Shown here one piece after another: positions 35,625 to 45,281 of a stretch of 64,000 nt of DNA; positions within the stretch are counted from its first letter, which is position 1; each line of letters begins with the position of its first letter. Made by a program: the position numbers and the translations under genes. Where the stretch lies: assembly GCA_964016885.1 (NCBI GenBank), contig OZ024742.1, forward strand, positions 365,476,877 through 365,540,876, read 5' to 3'. This DNA comes from Eledone cirrhosa (Eukaryota; Mollusca; Cephalopoda; Octopoda; Eledonidae). The notes under the pieces are model-generated. The model ran no database searches. It was not told the DNA's origin and saw only the letters and a list, made by a program, of their open reading frames with translations.

Positions 35625-36079
35625 TGGGGATTCTTTTCTTTGTTTTTGTGCCTCTCCTTTGTTCTGTCCTTCGCCATCTTGTTTTTGTGTGTGTTGTGTG
35701 CTTATTTTGCGCATGTGTTACATCCGGGTATCTGTGTGTGTTTATATTTGTTAATTTATTTGTTTATTTACATGTTACTGGTTGGTTGTTTGTTCTATGT
35801 GTGTGGGTGTTTTCATTTTGTCCTTAATTGTAAATTGTGATGTTGCTTTTCCATTCATGCAACATCACAACTTACAATTAAGGACAAAATGAAAACACAC
35901 ACACACATAGAACAAACAATCAACCAGTAACATGTAAATAAACAAATAAATAAACAAATATAAACACACACAGACACCCGGATGTAACACATGCGCAAAC
36001 TAAGCACACAACACACACAAAAACAAGATGGCGTAGGACAGAACAAAGGAGAGGCACAAAAACAAAGAAAAGAATCCCA

Positions 36080-36122
36080 GTCACTGAAGAGGTCACAGAA
36101 TGTGTGACGAAAGAACTTTGAC
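36080..36122 (+). ncRNA. Hammerhead ribozyme-like motif, family D (right arm)
   Basis: CTGAAGA 36084-36090, stem II GUCACA/UGUGAC (six pairs, one unpaired G before it), GAAA 36109-36112, stem III AG/CU with AA loop, U36118 as cleavage base (CUU). Stem I pairs GUCA (36080-36083) with UGAC (36119-36122). Confidence 0.55.
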
Positions 36123-36261
36123 AATATATGAACAATCGTCTGGTTGTGGAACCAACCAACCAACCGGAAATTTATAAATTTAATTTATAATAAATTGGAG
36201 TGAAAGAAACTGGTGCGTGTGTTTCTTATTGGCAACATGACCCTCCCAAAGTATAACAATA

Positions 36262-36303
36262 TTTATATATATATATATATATATATATAAATATATATAT
36301 ATA

Positions 36304-36390
<87 letters not shown>
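36262..36390. repeat. (TA)n microsatellite
   Basis: About 130 bp of TA/ATAA repeats between the palindrome and the retrozyme-like copy. Confidence 0.95.
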
Positions 36391-36391
<1 letters not shown>

Positions 36392-36920
36392 CACTTATAT
36401 AAATATAAGTATGTATACGTACATACATATATGTATACAGACGTACAGTAGTATGTATATACATACATACATGCACACTTATATATATGTACGTATGGGT
36501 TTACCGAACATCTATATATTAATTTCAACAACGTTAGTATTCCGTGTGTCATAATTCGCGATTATCATTGGTTCATAGGTTTCAAACGACTCCGCCCACT
36601 TCAACGACGCCAAACTTAAGTTAATACGCATACTGCCAATGAGGGAGTGAGAGGGGAGAGTAAGAAATAGAGAGGCAAAGTGAACGCTGTAACTATTACC
36701 ATGTGTGCGTGTGTAAATCTGCGTGCCTGTGCGCGTTTCCATGCGTGTATGTGTGTGTACGTGGGGCATTCCACAATCGCCACGCAGTTTATCCGTCTCT
36801 GTGCCTGTCTGTCAGTCTAGCATACACAGAGTTGTGAAGGGAGTAAATAGGGACCTTTTTTAACATTGACCGACATCTTTTATATTTATTATTGTGTCAT
36901 TTTTTTGTCAATTGCTCGAA

Positions 36921-37169
36921 ATGAATACAGATAATAAAAGCAATTCGACTTTATCAAACAGTGAACTTCAGCGGCGACGGCGTGCAGCCAGGAATGAAGA
37001 AAAACGGGCCGAACAGCGCCATCGGAACGCCGAACTTCAGAGGCGAAGACGTGCCGCCATGAATGAAGAGGAGCTGGCTGAACAACGCCAACGAAACACT
37101 GGCGCCAAGCAGCGACGGCGTGCTGCGATGGTTGAAGGCGAACTGGCTGAACATCATCCTTTATATTAA
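36921..37169 (+). CDS. Short STPR-like 23-residue repeat ORF inside Helitron
   Basis: 82 residues from ATG 36921 (MNTDNKSNST). Residues 15 onward are two full 23-residue units starting ELQRRRRAA and a decayed third. Length, Arg/Glu pattern and the NAELQRRRRAA phrase match the STPR (score-and-three peptide repeat) type of DNA-binding repeat. Related repeats occur at the N-terminus of Helitron-encoded helicases in invertebrates. I infer a deleted Helitron gene reduced to its first exon-like part, or a stand-alone short protein. Expression is unproven. Confidence 0.55.
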   Translation: MNTDNKSNSTLSNSELQRRRRAARNEEKRAEQRHRNAELQRRRRAAMNEEELAEQRQRNTGAKQRRRAAMVEGELAEHHPLY

Positions 37170-37503
37170 TTATCTATATCTATATCTACATATAATATAA
37201 AAGATTGGAACTTCCATCATCCCTTTGAGAAACGTGGAACAACCACGTCTATGCAATGATACACGTTTTACAGTCAGGCAGAAGATGAACCATCTCCTAG
37301 AGGTCACTATTCTAGGTGGGAGCACATAGAATTGTTCATATACTATGCACAAACGGTACAACGAGAATCTGGTATATTTGGATGAATTATTTTTTACTGT
37401 TTTCTCTATCACACAGAGACCACGGACTCGCCTCATACTGTAACCAGACAAACATCCAATGCAGTCATTTTCTCTTTTACCTGTCTTCTATTATCATCTG
37501 TTT

Positions 37504-37532
37504 ACCCGGGCGAAGCTGGGTACGTCAGCTAG
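37504..37532 (+). promoter_or_regulatory. Helitron 3' terminator hairpin and CTAG end
   Basis: ACCCGG/CTGGGT stem (one G-U) with GCGAAG loop, 7-nt spacer, then CTAG. This is the signal at which rolling-circle transposition ends. Confidence 0.8.
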
Positions 37533-37635
37533 TTTATTATAATGCTCAGTTTGTTTGTAAACAAACAGCCCGAATTATTAGCCGTACAGTGTTCGGCAAC
37601 CATAGTTTCCCTTTTGTTCAACACTGACAAAGGAT

Positions 37636-37690
37636 CAATGAACTAGTTTCTAGCTTATTAGCTGTCATCAGCACCGTATACCTTCCTGTC
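37636..37690 (-). ncRNA. Hammerhead ribozyme-like motif, family B (minus copy)
   Basis: Minus strand CTGATGA (37675-37681), stem II AGCU/AGCU, GAAA (37647-37650), stem III AC/GU with UA loop, U at the cleavage site (GUU). Stem I has five pairs with two wobbles. Confidence 0.58.
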
Positions 37691-37892
37691 AGTCTCTTGA
37701 ACTTTCCTTATGCATATTTCCTTATGCATATATTTCCTTATGCATATTAGCGGCTGAGCGGCCTAATCATTTATCGTTTTCGGTACACTCGGCCGACTAA
37801 CTCACTCGATATGCAAATTAGGCTGCTCAGCCGTTAATATGCCGAAGGAAAGTATATACTTTCAAACGTTCAATTGACTGACAGGAAGGTAT

Positions 37893-37936
37893 ACGGTTTT
37901 GATGACAGCTAATAAGCTAGAAACTAGTTCATCTTT
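37893..37936 (+). ncRNA. Hammerhead-like motif, family B (C3 to U, decayed)
   Basis: TTGATGA 37899-37905 in place of CTGATGA. Stem II AGCU/AGCU and GAAA 37920-37923 intact. Without the C3-G8 pair activity is unlikely. Confidence 0.45.
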
Positions 37937-38054
37937 CCTTTGCCATTGTTGAACAAAAGGGCAACCATGGTTGCCGAACACTGTACGGTTAATACTTAGG
38001 GCTGTTTGTTTACAAACAAACCGAGCATTATAATAAATGTTCGGTAAACCCATA

Positions 38055-38232
<178 letters not shown>

Positions 38233-38394
38233 TACATACTACTGTAGTCTGTATACATATATGTATGTACGTATACATACTTATATTTAAGTATCATCCG
38301 TACTAAGAGTAAGAAATGAAATTTCATTTTTTCCATTTATATTTATATATATATAAGAACATGATCTTTTGTTTTAATAAAAAAAGCGAGATCT

Positions 38395-38525
38395 CCTATA
38401 CGAGTGAAAGTATAAGGAGAAAAAAATCGAAAATGCAACTCAAGAATATTAATTTATTCCCTTTGCCGGTTTTATAGTTCTTATGTCTTTCAAAAGTAGA
38501 ATTGAGATGGAGGGTTTGTGGTTTG
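38395..38525 (-). repeat. PLE-2 3'-terminal fragment
   Basis: Diverged copy of 48953-49080 (AATGCAACT, CCGGTTT, GTTCTTATGTCTTTCAAAAG, TGAGATGGAGGGT). Its hammerhead-like core has decayed. Confidence 0.65.
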
Positions 38526-38529
38526 TCGA

Positions 38530-38960
38530 GACAAAGATTTAACTGATACAATCAAACTTTCCTACTCGACTACCAAAATCATAGCCCAGAATATGGCGAA
38601 AATTAACAATAGAAATCTGGAAATTATATATAGGGAGATAACTCACAATAGCAACATAGAAACACTGATAGAATACGAAGTAAAAAGGAGTAGTAAGTCT
38701 TATAGATATATTGGTATAACTTCTACTAGATTCAAGGAAAGGTGGTACAACCATCGCCACTCATTTAAAAGAGCTGATATAGCACAGCCCTGTCGGAACT
38801 AATTTGGTCGCTAAAATATTTGAATATTCCCTTTCTTAGACAAAACTCTCACACGCTTTTTCCATACATAAATGGATCTATATCTAAGGGGTGTGAATTC
38901 TGCACCACAGAAACTCTCCACATCATAAATAGTAAACATAAAATTATCAATAAACGCTGA
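38530..38960 (+). pseudogene. PLE-3-type GIY-YIG domain remnant
   Basis: TIKLSYSTTKIIAQNMAKIN and RYIGITSTRFKERWYNHRHSFK correspond to the NTIKLSYST and AYIGLTACDFKTRLYQHRHTF regions of PLE-3. The first Cys-rich stretch between them is deleted. After a frame change near 38800, sequence coding for LIWSLKYLNIPF and CEFCTTETL continues the domain. RT sequence is absent, so this is a 5'-truncated, mutated copy. Confidence 0.7.
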
Positions 38961-39510
38961 GTTTTTTAATTCTTGTCTACACAAAATTAATAAGACATTT
39001 CATAGAGTATTTAATTAAAACTTAAATAACATTAAATAGAACACCAAATAATTAATTAAACATTCATAAATCTATAGATACATATAACATCAGCATCAAA
39101 GTACAAATATCTAAAATTAGAATTAGTATCAGCGGGAAAAGAATCTAGTATAAAATAAAATAAAAAACAAATAATAAAAATAGAATAACAGTCCATACAT
39201 ACATAACTAAGAATTAAACTAACAATCTGGTAACTTGATATCTTTGCCAGTTCACAAGCAGCAACACCAGTTGAGATATCTATCTCCCACTCATATAAGA
39301 ACTACTGCTGAAAAGTTTTTGCACATATGCTTGCTAGTCGGTGAAGTGAATAACTCGTATGACCGGTAACATATCAATGGATGTTTACATCTCGGGTGGA
39401 TTTTTGTCTGGAGAGAACATGTAGGGCAGCTGTTATACAACTGCCATACGTCTTCGAAATACGTTTAACAAAATATATCGGGATGGACAAATGAAATCGT
39501 TTTTCTTGTT
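38961..39510. other. AT-rich interval, nothing recognised
   Basis: Likely PLE 3' region near 38960-39000 (TTAAT-rich). Otherwise no gene or named repeat. Confidence 0.5.
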
Positions 39511-39512
39511 TA

Positions 39513-39514
<2 letters not shown>

Positions 39515-39600
<86 letters not shown>
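39515..39600. repeat. (TA)n microsatellite
   Basis: 85-bp TA tract followed by the recurring border word CAGTGACATTAGGAACATAG. Confidence 0.95.
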
Positions 39601-39603
<3 letters not shown>

Positions 39604-39931
39604 TGACATTAGGAACATAGTACCTCACACTCCTACGGTCAAGACGCTGTCTTTTTCTCCTCGTCAAAGTTTGCCTGTTCTTATGTTCGAAATGAATTAT
39701 TGACTTGATATTTTTCCTTTTTTCCTCTCTTTACGTTGCCTCACCCATCGTGTCTGTTTACATGTCTTTCTCTTTCACCACCCAATTCTTTTTATCCCAA
39801 TAACTTATTTCAGTTATTGATTCGCCCTAGACTGAGGTATCTTGTCTCCAACGCGAAGATATACCTATGATGCCTAGTTGACAACTGATGATGGATAATC
39901 CTAACTTCTAATTTCTAATTTTTCATTATAA

Positions 39932-40156
<225 letters not shown>

Positions 40157-40331
40157 TTGTACGTGTGTGTTAGATAGTTATCGAGGTATGTATTTACACT
40201 TTAATTTATACTTTTAATTATCGTCTACTCTGCCTTCCATGGGTTATAAATTCCATATACTGGTGGTTTTTCCCTGTTTGATTGATGGCGCACTATCTCT
40301 CTCTCTAGTGTGTTACCTTTTCAACATATTG

Positions 40332-40334
<3 letters not shown>

Positions 40335-40390
<56 letters not shown>
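40335..40390. repeat. (TA)n microsatellite
   Basis: TA tract bounding the element end that carries the hammerhead-like motif at 40429. Confidence 0.95.
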
Positions 40391-40428
40391 TGAAAAAGAA
40401 TACAAGAGCGTCTACAACATCAAAAGAT

Positions 40429-40490
40429 TTTTATTGGCTAACAATGTTTCTTCCTTACGTGTAACCGTAGGATTCGTCAGAGCTATAAAA
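40429..40490 (-). ncRNA. Hammerhead ribozyme-like motif, family E
   Basis: Minus strand CTGACGA (40474-40480), stem II UCCUACG/CGUAAGGA with one bulged A, GAAA (40447-40450), stem III AC/GU, U at the cleavage site (GUU). Stem I has AGC/GCU, an internal loop, then AUAAAA/UUUUAU. All invariant core bases are present. Unlike families A-D no inverted partner is visible. Confidence 0.58.
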
Positions 40491-41192
40491 GGGGTTTGAT
40501 TGGTGTTATGGACTCTACCAACCAAACACTCAAGAACAAAGAGTAAAGAGAGTAAAGAGCAAAAGTAGGGGACGATAAGTCTAATTTTGGTGCGGGATGG
40601 TGGGGTATGGGTCCTTGTTTACTAGCTGCGGTCATGTTCATTCCCGGGAGTCAGGTGGTTAGCTGAACCATAGATGGGGTGGCGTCGATAGTATGGTGCA
40701 GAGGGTGCGCAGAGGCTACACAAACACAAAGGGCGTAGAATACATATATACATATAGCGGAGGAGAAGGTACATGAGGTAATTAGAAATGGAAAAAGAGT
40801 AATAATAATAATCTATAATTAATAGTGTATAATAAGGCATGGGGAAGATTACACTATAATAAGGTATAAAGGTAAGAATAAGGTAAAATATAAAGGAGGA
40901 TAAAAGTGGAAATAATAAAGATAAAAAAATATATATAGAGAATATATAAAGAAATATAAGCGAATATTTGGAGGAGAAAACACAATGTAAAAAAACCGAT
41001 TTTTTCAAACAATAATAAAAATATAATAATTATGGGGGGAGAAAACAGGATAGAGAAATATGATCAAGTGTGATTAGTTGAGAGAATATAAGATGATAAT
41101 AGTTATGTCCAGTTTATACATCTTAATAATAAACAATAAACAATATGTGTATCAGAGTTGCAGAACCTTCAATTCACTTATATACATATATT
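40491..41192. other. AT-rich interval, no gene seen
   Basis: Minus-strand frame 40622-41008 is Ile/Leu/Phe/Tyr-rich low complexity. No domains. Confidence 0.5.
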
Positions 41193-41293
41193 TAATATAG
41201 AATAGCTTCTACAGGACTAGAACTGTTTCATTCGTGAGAAATCATCTGAAACACTTCTAGTCCTGTAGAAGCTTTTCTATATTAAATATTTAT
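41193..41293. repeat. 100-bp hairpin element (CTTCTACAGGACTAG arms)
   Basis: CTTCTACAGGACTAGAA mirrors TTCTAGTCCTGTAGAAG, and outer AATATAGAA/TTCTATATT extends the stem. The loop holds GTTTCATTC and GAAACAC words. A related single arm lies at 57985-58030. It may be a collapsed ribozyme-bearing terminus. Confidence 0.6.
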
Positions 41294-41353
41294 ACTCTGC
41301 TATGTATTGAGTACCTTACTTACTGTGGTTACCAATGATTGAAGCCGGAATAT

Positions 41354-41358
<5 letters not shown>

Positions 41359-41431
<73 letters not shown>
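41359..41431. repeat. (TA)n microsatellite
   Basis: 73-bp TA tract. Confidence 0.95.
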
Positions 41432-41432
<1 letters not shown>

Positions 41433-41436
41433 GTAA

Positions 41437-41670
41437 GTGGTTAGAATGTCTCAGGAAATAATCGCTGGACAGATTTTACGGGCAAAACCACCCGACAGAA
41501 GACTCAGGATTAGACCCGGAGCAAGATGGTTCGATAACATCCATGAGCTTGGCTGGTCCCGCTTGGGGATCCAGCCGGATCACGTGGAAACAGATGCTTC
41601 CCACATGATCCACTGGAAGGGTTGTTTGAGGACGCTGCCCCACGACCCTCTCAGCAATAAGTGGACGAAG
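41437..41670 (+). pseudogene. LINE C-terminal fragment
   Basis: The readable frame contains RLRIRPGARWFDNIHELGWSRLG, cut here into RIRPGARWFDNI and HELGWSRLGIQPDHV. It resembles the C-terminal R-RWLDDI-LAWSRLGIPPEH stretch of many invertebrate LINE polyproteins. No RT motifs remain. It is bounded by TA tracts, and the frame has no believable start. Clade not determined. Confidence 0.5.
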
Positions 41671-43629
41671 AAGAAGATATATATATATATATATCACTGA
41701 TATTGGGAACATAGAAAATAATACCACATTTGAGGGGACACGAATTTAATGTCATCGAAAGGAACACTTGCGTGTCTTTTAACAATGAGACAAATGTTAG
41801 AAGAATCATTAATGTTTTGGATCCTTTTTGATATTGTAGAGTCCCTTACTATCAAAAACTGTCCGTCGCCTTAATTAGCCATAATTTACTGGGAAAATCC
41901 ACGGCAGATTTACTGTGTGATCGCTAAAGGAAAAGGAGCTGATTGTTAGATCGGAGCGTGGAAATTATATTTCCATCTGGTATTTTCATTGCTGATATAA
42001 TCTGCCTGTCGCAACCCCTGCTACAATTACTCGACTAATCTCCCTCCAATCACAACACGGTTAAGGATATATTCAGTAATGTTGTTTACAACATTGAATA
42101 TTATGTAACAAACAGTATATATAACGACACTGCCATGATATAATTACGTCAGTCTCATCACAAGTTTTCAAAAGTAGATATCTGACGAACAAATCAGAAA
42201 TAATGATGTGTAATTAAGACAGTAAGCCTGCTAACTAGGGTGAAGAGAAAGTCGGTTAAAGTGATAGAAAGGCCTAACTGGTACTTTATTTTATAGATAC
42301 ACAAATGATGAAAGACAACTTCGGCGGCATTTGAACTCAGAAAGTAACGCGACGAAATTTCAGAATCCATTCCGGCAAATACACACACACATATCAAACA
42401 CAAACCTATCTCGGCAGATATACGTGTTTGTGTTTGAATGTATGTGTATGTGTGAATGTATGTATGCATGTGTATGTGTGTGTATGTGTTAACAGTTCTA
42501 ATGTAGACGAGCAGCTAAGGAATACAAGAGGATAGCCATCAATAGGACAGATAAGGAAATTGGAAAACATCTTCTATGAAAATAGTATTGACGGCAGTGT
42601 TGGAGAAATAGCATTAGAATTAAGAGGAAACGGTACTAATAAGGAAGATGTGACAGAGAAATGTAATCAACAAACTGAGAGCATCGGTTATGCTGGGTTG
42701 CTTTGATCACAGATATAAAAGAGGGTTAATAAATGGCTGTCCTTGCAGTCACTTTCTACATAAGTAAGAAGTTGCAGATGTTGTTGGAACTCAGCCGGTT
42801 ACGACGACGAATGTACAAATTGATTGGTTTAATGAAACATAGTGCTTATGAAATTAACGTGCAAGTGGCTGGGCATTCCACAGACAATAGAATCCCAATT
42901 CTCAGAGGGATTCAACATGCTAGAGTATGAATTATATGTATAGCTGTCTTTTGCCACCTGAATGGTGATACACAATTGTTGATACATATCTATGTACCAA
43001 TAGTAAGACATTTCTAAATCAAGTACTCTCCAGTCTCGAATAATCCCCCCCCTCCACACACACACACTTATCGATTTTTCAGTTTTTTCCACCCACCCCA
43101 CAGTTTATTAAATTTTGCTAATCTATCTCCGGCGAAATTTTATTTTAAATGGTTGCATTCCATTGACAATTCTCTTTATACATTAAAAAACATATTTGAC
43201 AAAAAAAGTACATGACTAGAAATGTTATAAAATAAGTAGCATGGGTTGAGGTCTCAATGTGTAAACTAAGCGAATAATTCTGTTTTCTTTTTTTTTTATA
43301 AAAATGATAAGTTCTTTTGTTGGCCCCAGTGGCCGAATAGTTGAGAAAAATACAATGTTGGGTTTACAGAGATTAAAAGGAAGAGACATCTAAGCGAACA
43401 TTTTAACAATAATATTAATTGGTAATGACAATACAGAGCAATGATAAAGGTCCACCATCAAAAGTTCCCCAATATTAGGGGACTATACTTTAGAGTAATT
43501 CCAGGGGAACCACCCCAGTCCCTTCAAACTCTGGTATTATATTGTAGAAACAGCAATTTATGGGGACCAGTACCGATTAATTGATTCCAGCTTAGAAAAA
43601 TAGAGACAATCTCCCCACACCCAATAATC
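41671..43629. other. Mostly unrecognised sequence
   Basis: Apart from a SINE fragment (42262-42370) I see no gene, RNA or clear repeat. Frames up to 91 residues have no domains. Confidence 0.45.
42262..42370 (-). mobile_element. Decayed cephalopod SINE fragment
   Basis: The reverse complement retains GAGTTCAAATGCCGCCGAAG, CTTTCATCATTTGTG and TATAAAATAAAGTACCAG, matching the SINE at 2176 with about 20% changes by eye. Head and tail are lost. Confidence 0.75.
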
Positions 43630-43732
43630 TTGAGCAACAACGACGACGACGAGAACAAGCGTGACAACGACAACAACGATGACGACGATGACAACAACAA
43701 CAACAACAACAACGACGACGTCGACAACAGAC

Positions 43733-43775
<43 letters not shown>

Positions 43776-43830
43776 CGACAACAACGACAACAACAACAAC
43801 AACAACAACAACAATAATAATGGAGAAGAT
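43630..43830. repeat. (CAA)n/(GAC)n trinucleotide array
   Basis: CAA repeats with GAC inserts. Frames are poly-Asn/Asp or poly-Thr on the plus strand and Leu/Ser-rich on the minus strand, typical of such arrays. Confidence 0.93.
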
Positions 43831-43943
43831 GAAGATTATTGGAAGATGTAAATAATGAAGTAGGTATTCAATGAAATGAGAAACTGTTCAATTAATTAAG
43901 AATATGAAAAAATAAAATATCGATAGAAATAATCAATCAATAC

Positions 43944-43964
43944 ATCTGAAATATATTTGTATAC

Positions 43965-44022
<58 letters not shown>

Positions 44023-44080
44023 AAGAGAGAGAGAATATATATATATATATATATATATATTGTGTATACAAATATATTTC

Positions 44081-44138
<58 letters not shown>

Positions 44139-44149
44139 TGAGAGAGAGC

Positions 44150-44191
<42 letters not shown>
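43944..44191. repeat. (TA)n(GA)n block with 30-bp hairpin arms
   Basis: 43944-43973 mirrors 44058-44087 (GTATACAAATATATTTC) around TA and GA repeats, followed by a second TA-GA-TA block that ends at the PLE-3 terminal repeat. Confidence 0.8.
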
Positions 44192-44195
<4 letters not shown>

Positions 44196-45281
44196 CGAAG
44201 GCAATGTGGTAAGGAACCAGGTGGACCATAACGCACCAAAGTACTCAATACTTGAGGTAGTAGAGTGGGTAATAGGAACCAGTAAGACCCCGACAGCTGA
44301 GCTCAAGCCGTTTCGACGGCTAATTCTGAACTAAATGAAAATTTATCCTGGTATTTAAATAGCCGATCTTCTCAAGGGGTAATTCCATATATGGTCAAAG
44401 TGATTGTCAGAAATCAGTAGTAATTCTGTGGTTGCAAATTAGTAGGGGAGATGGTGGCTAAACCTGCCAGTAGGAGAAAGAAGGGAGGGGGTGGAGTAGA
44501 CCCAATCAAGCGTTGGTAGTGCCAGCTACAGCTGGGCATGAGGTCAAAGAAGATACAGGGGGGGGGGGGAGGAAGTCGGAACGGTAGGTAGAACAATGGG
44601 GGGTAGAAATAGGAAAGAAAAAATACTGAGAGTGAAGAAAAGCAAATAAGTGTAAAGAAAAAAGTAAAGTAAATTAAATTCTACGACCTAGGTGTCAGGC
44701 TATTGTTAGGCTAGAATAAAATAAATAAAGAAAGAAAGAAGTAAATAAATAAATAAATAAATAAATAACGAAATAAGTAAAAGAACTAGGTGGGACGAAT
44801 TAGGCAAGGACCCTTTTAAGAGGTATAAGTACGTAAATGATACGGTGACGGGTCAACAAAAGGGGCCAAAATACTAAAGAGACTACCACGAAATAAACAA
44901 TAAAGGCTTCCATCCCGGGCCAGCAACGACCCAGTGCAGCAAAGTGAACTTGTACGAGATAATAATTCTGAGTCCCGAGAAAAATATATACTAATGCTAA
45001 CTCTAAAAGATCTAAAACAAGCTACATGAAGGTTCGTACGAAATAAAGGTAGAATACGGAGAAATAAATTCAGAATCCACCCCGCCCAGAAGAAAAGCGA
45101 AGCAAGAAATACTGAAACGAAAAAATAAAGCATAAGTGCCACTAAGAAATATAGAGGGCACAGAGAATAGTGGGAGCGGTCGGAAAAAGGGGGCAAGTAT
45201 CCGGGGTCTAAGCCAACTGCTATAAAGGGCGGAGTCCGCCAAATCTATCATAGACTAGGGGAGGGGGTGGTGGGGGTACTA
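44192..45281 (-). repeat. PLE-3 terminal direct repeat (pLTR), 3' copy
   Basis: Same sequence as 47729-48816 from ATAACGAAGG to GGGGGTACTA. Confidence 0.9.

Larger units (their letters stand above)
35442..36265. repeat. 826-bp palindrome with 407-bp arms
   Basis: 35442-35853 is the reverse complement of about 35858-36265 with few differences. The centre is GTGATGTTGC, a 12-nt spacer, then GCAACATCAC. Each arm carries an outward hammerhead-like fold and runs of TTGGTTGGTTGG/CCAACCAACC. Translations of the arms are low-complexity and without domains. I infer a head-to-head dimer of a non-coding, PLE-mobilised element. Confidence 0.88.
36511..37532 (+). mobile_element. Non-autonomous Helitron, 1,022 bp
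   Basis: Begins TCTATATATT, ends with a GC-rich hairpin (ACCCGG, GCGAAG, CTGGGT; 37504-37521) 7 nt before CTAG, and sits between host A (36510) and T (37533) without target duplication. These are the hallmarks of Helitron ends. No Rep nuclease or helicase motif is present. The only coding remnant is the short repeat ORF at 36921. Replication would rely on an autonomous relative. Confidence 0.85.
36391..37700 (-). mobile_element. Retrozyme-like copy on the minus strand, split by a Helitron
   Basis: 36391-36510 (reverse of CATACTACTGTACGTC and TTCGGTAAACCCATAC) and 37533-37700 (reverse of the hammerhead, TTGTTCAACACTG and GTTTGTTTACAAAC regions) are the two halves of one family B unit. Joined across the Helitron they restore the ACCGAACA-TTTATTATAATGCTC order of the uninterrupted copies. 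It forms an inverted pair with the copy at 37840-38345. Confidence 0.78.

Noticed and set aside
35541..36163. Cys/Phe/Leu-rich frames of about 100 codons in both arms
   Set aside because: Mirror-image translations of the palindrome. No domain and no codon bias.
40622..41008. 128-codon minus-strand hydrophobic frame
   Set aside because: AT-rich low complexity (Ile/Leu/Tyr/Phe). No membrane-protein pattern beyond composition and no homologous frame in the window.
41193..41293. Hairpin at 41.2 kb as an intact hammerhead
   Set aside because: Stem I is strong, but the core reads CAGAUGA and eight extra bases separate it from stem I. Probably a collapsed relative.
44300..45200. Hammerhead in the PLE-3 terminal repeat (GCCGTCGAAACGGC region)
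   Set aside because: There is a GAAAC word in a small palindrome, but no CUGANGA core and no room for stem II, so I did not annotate it.
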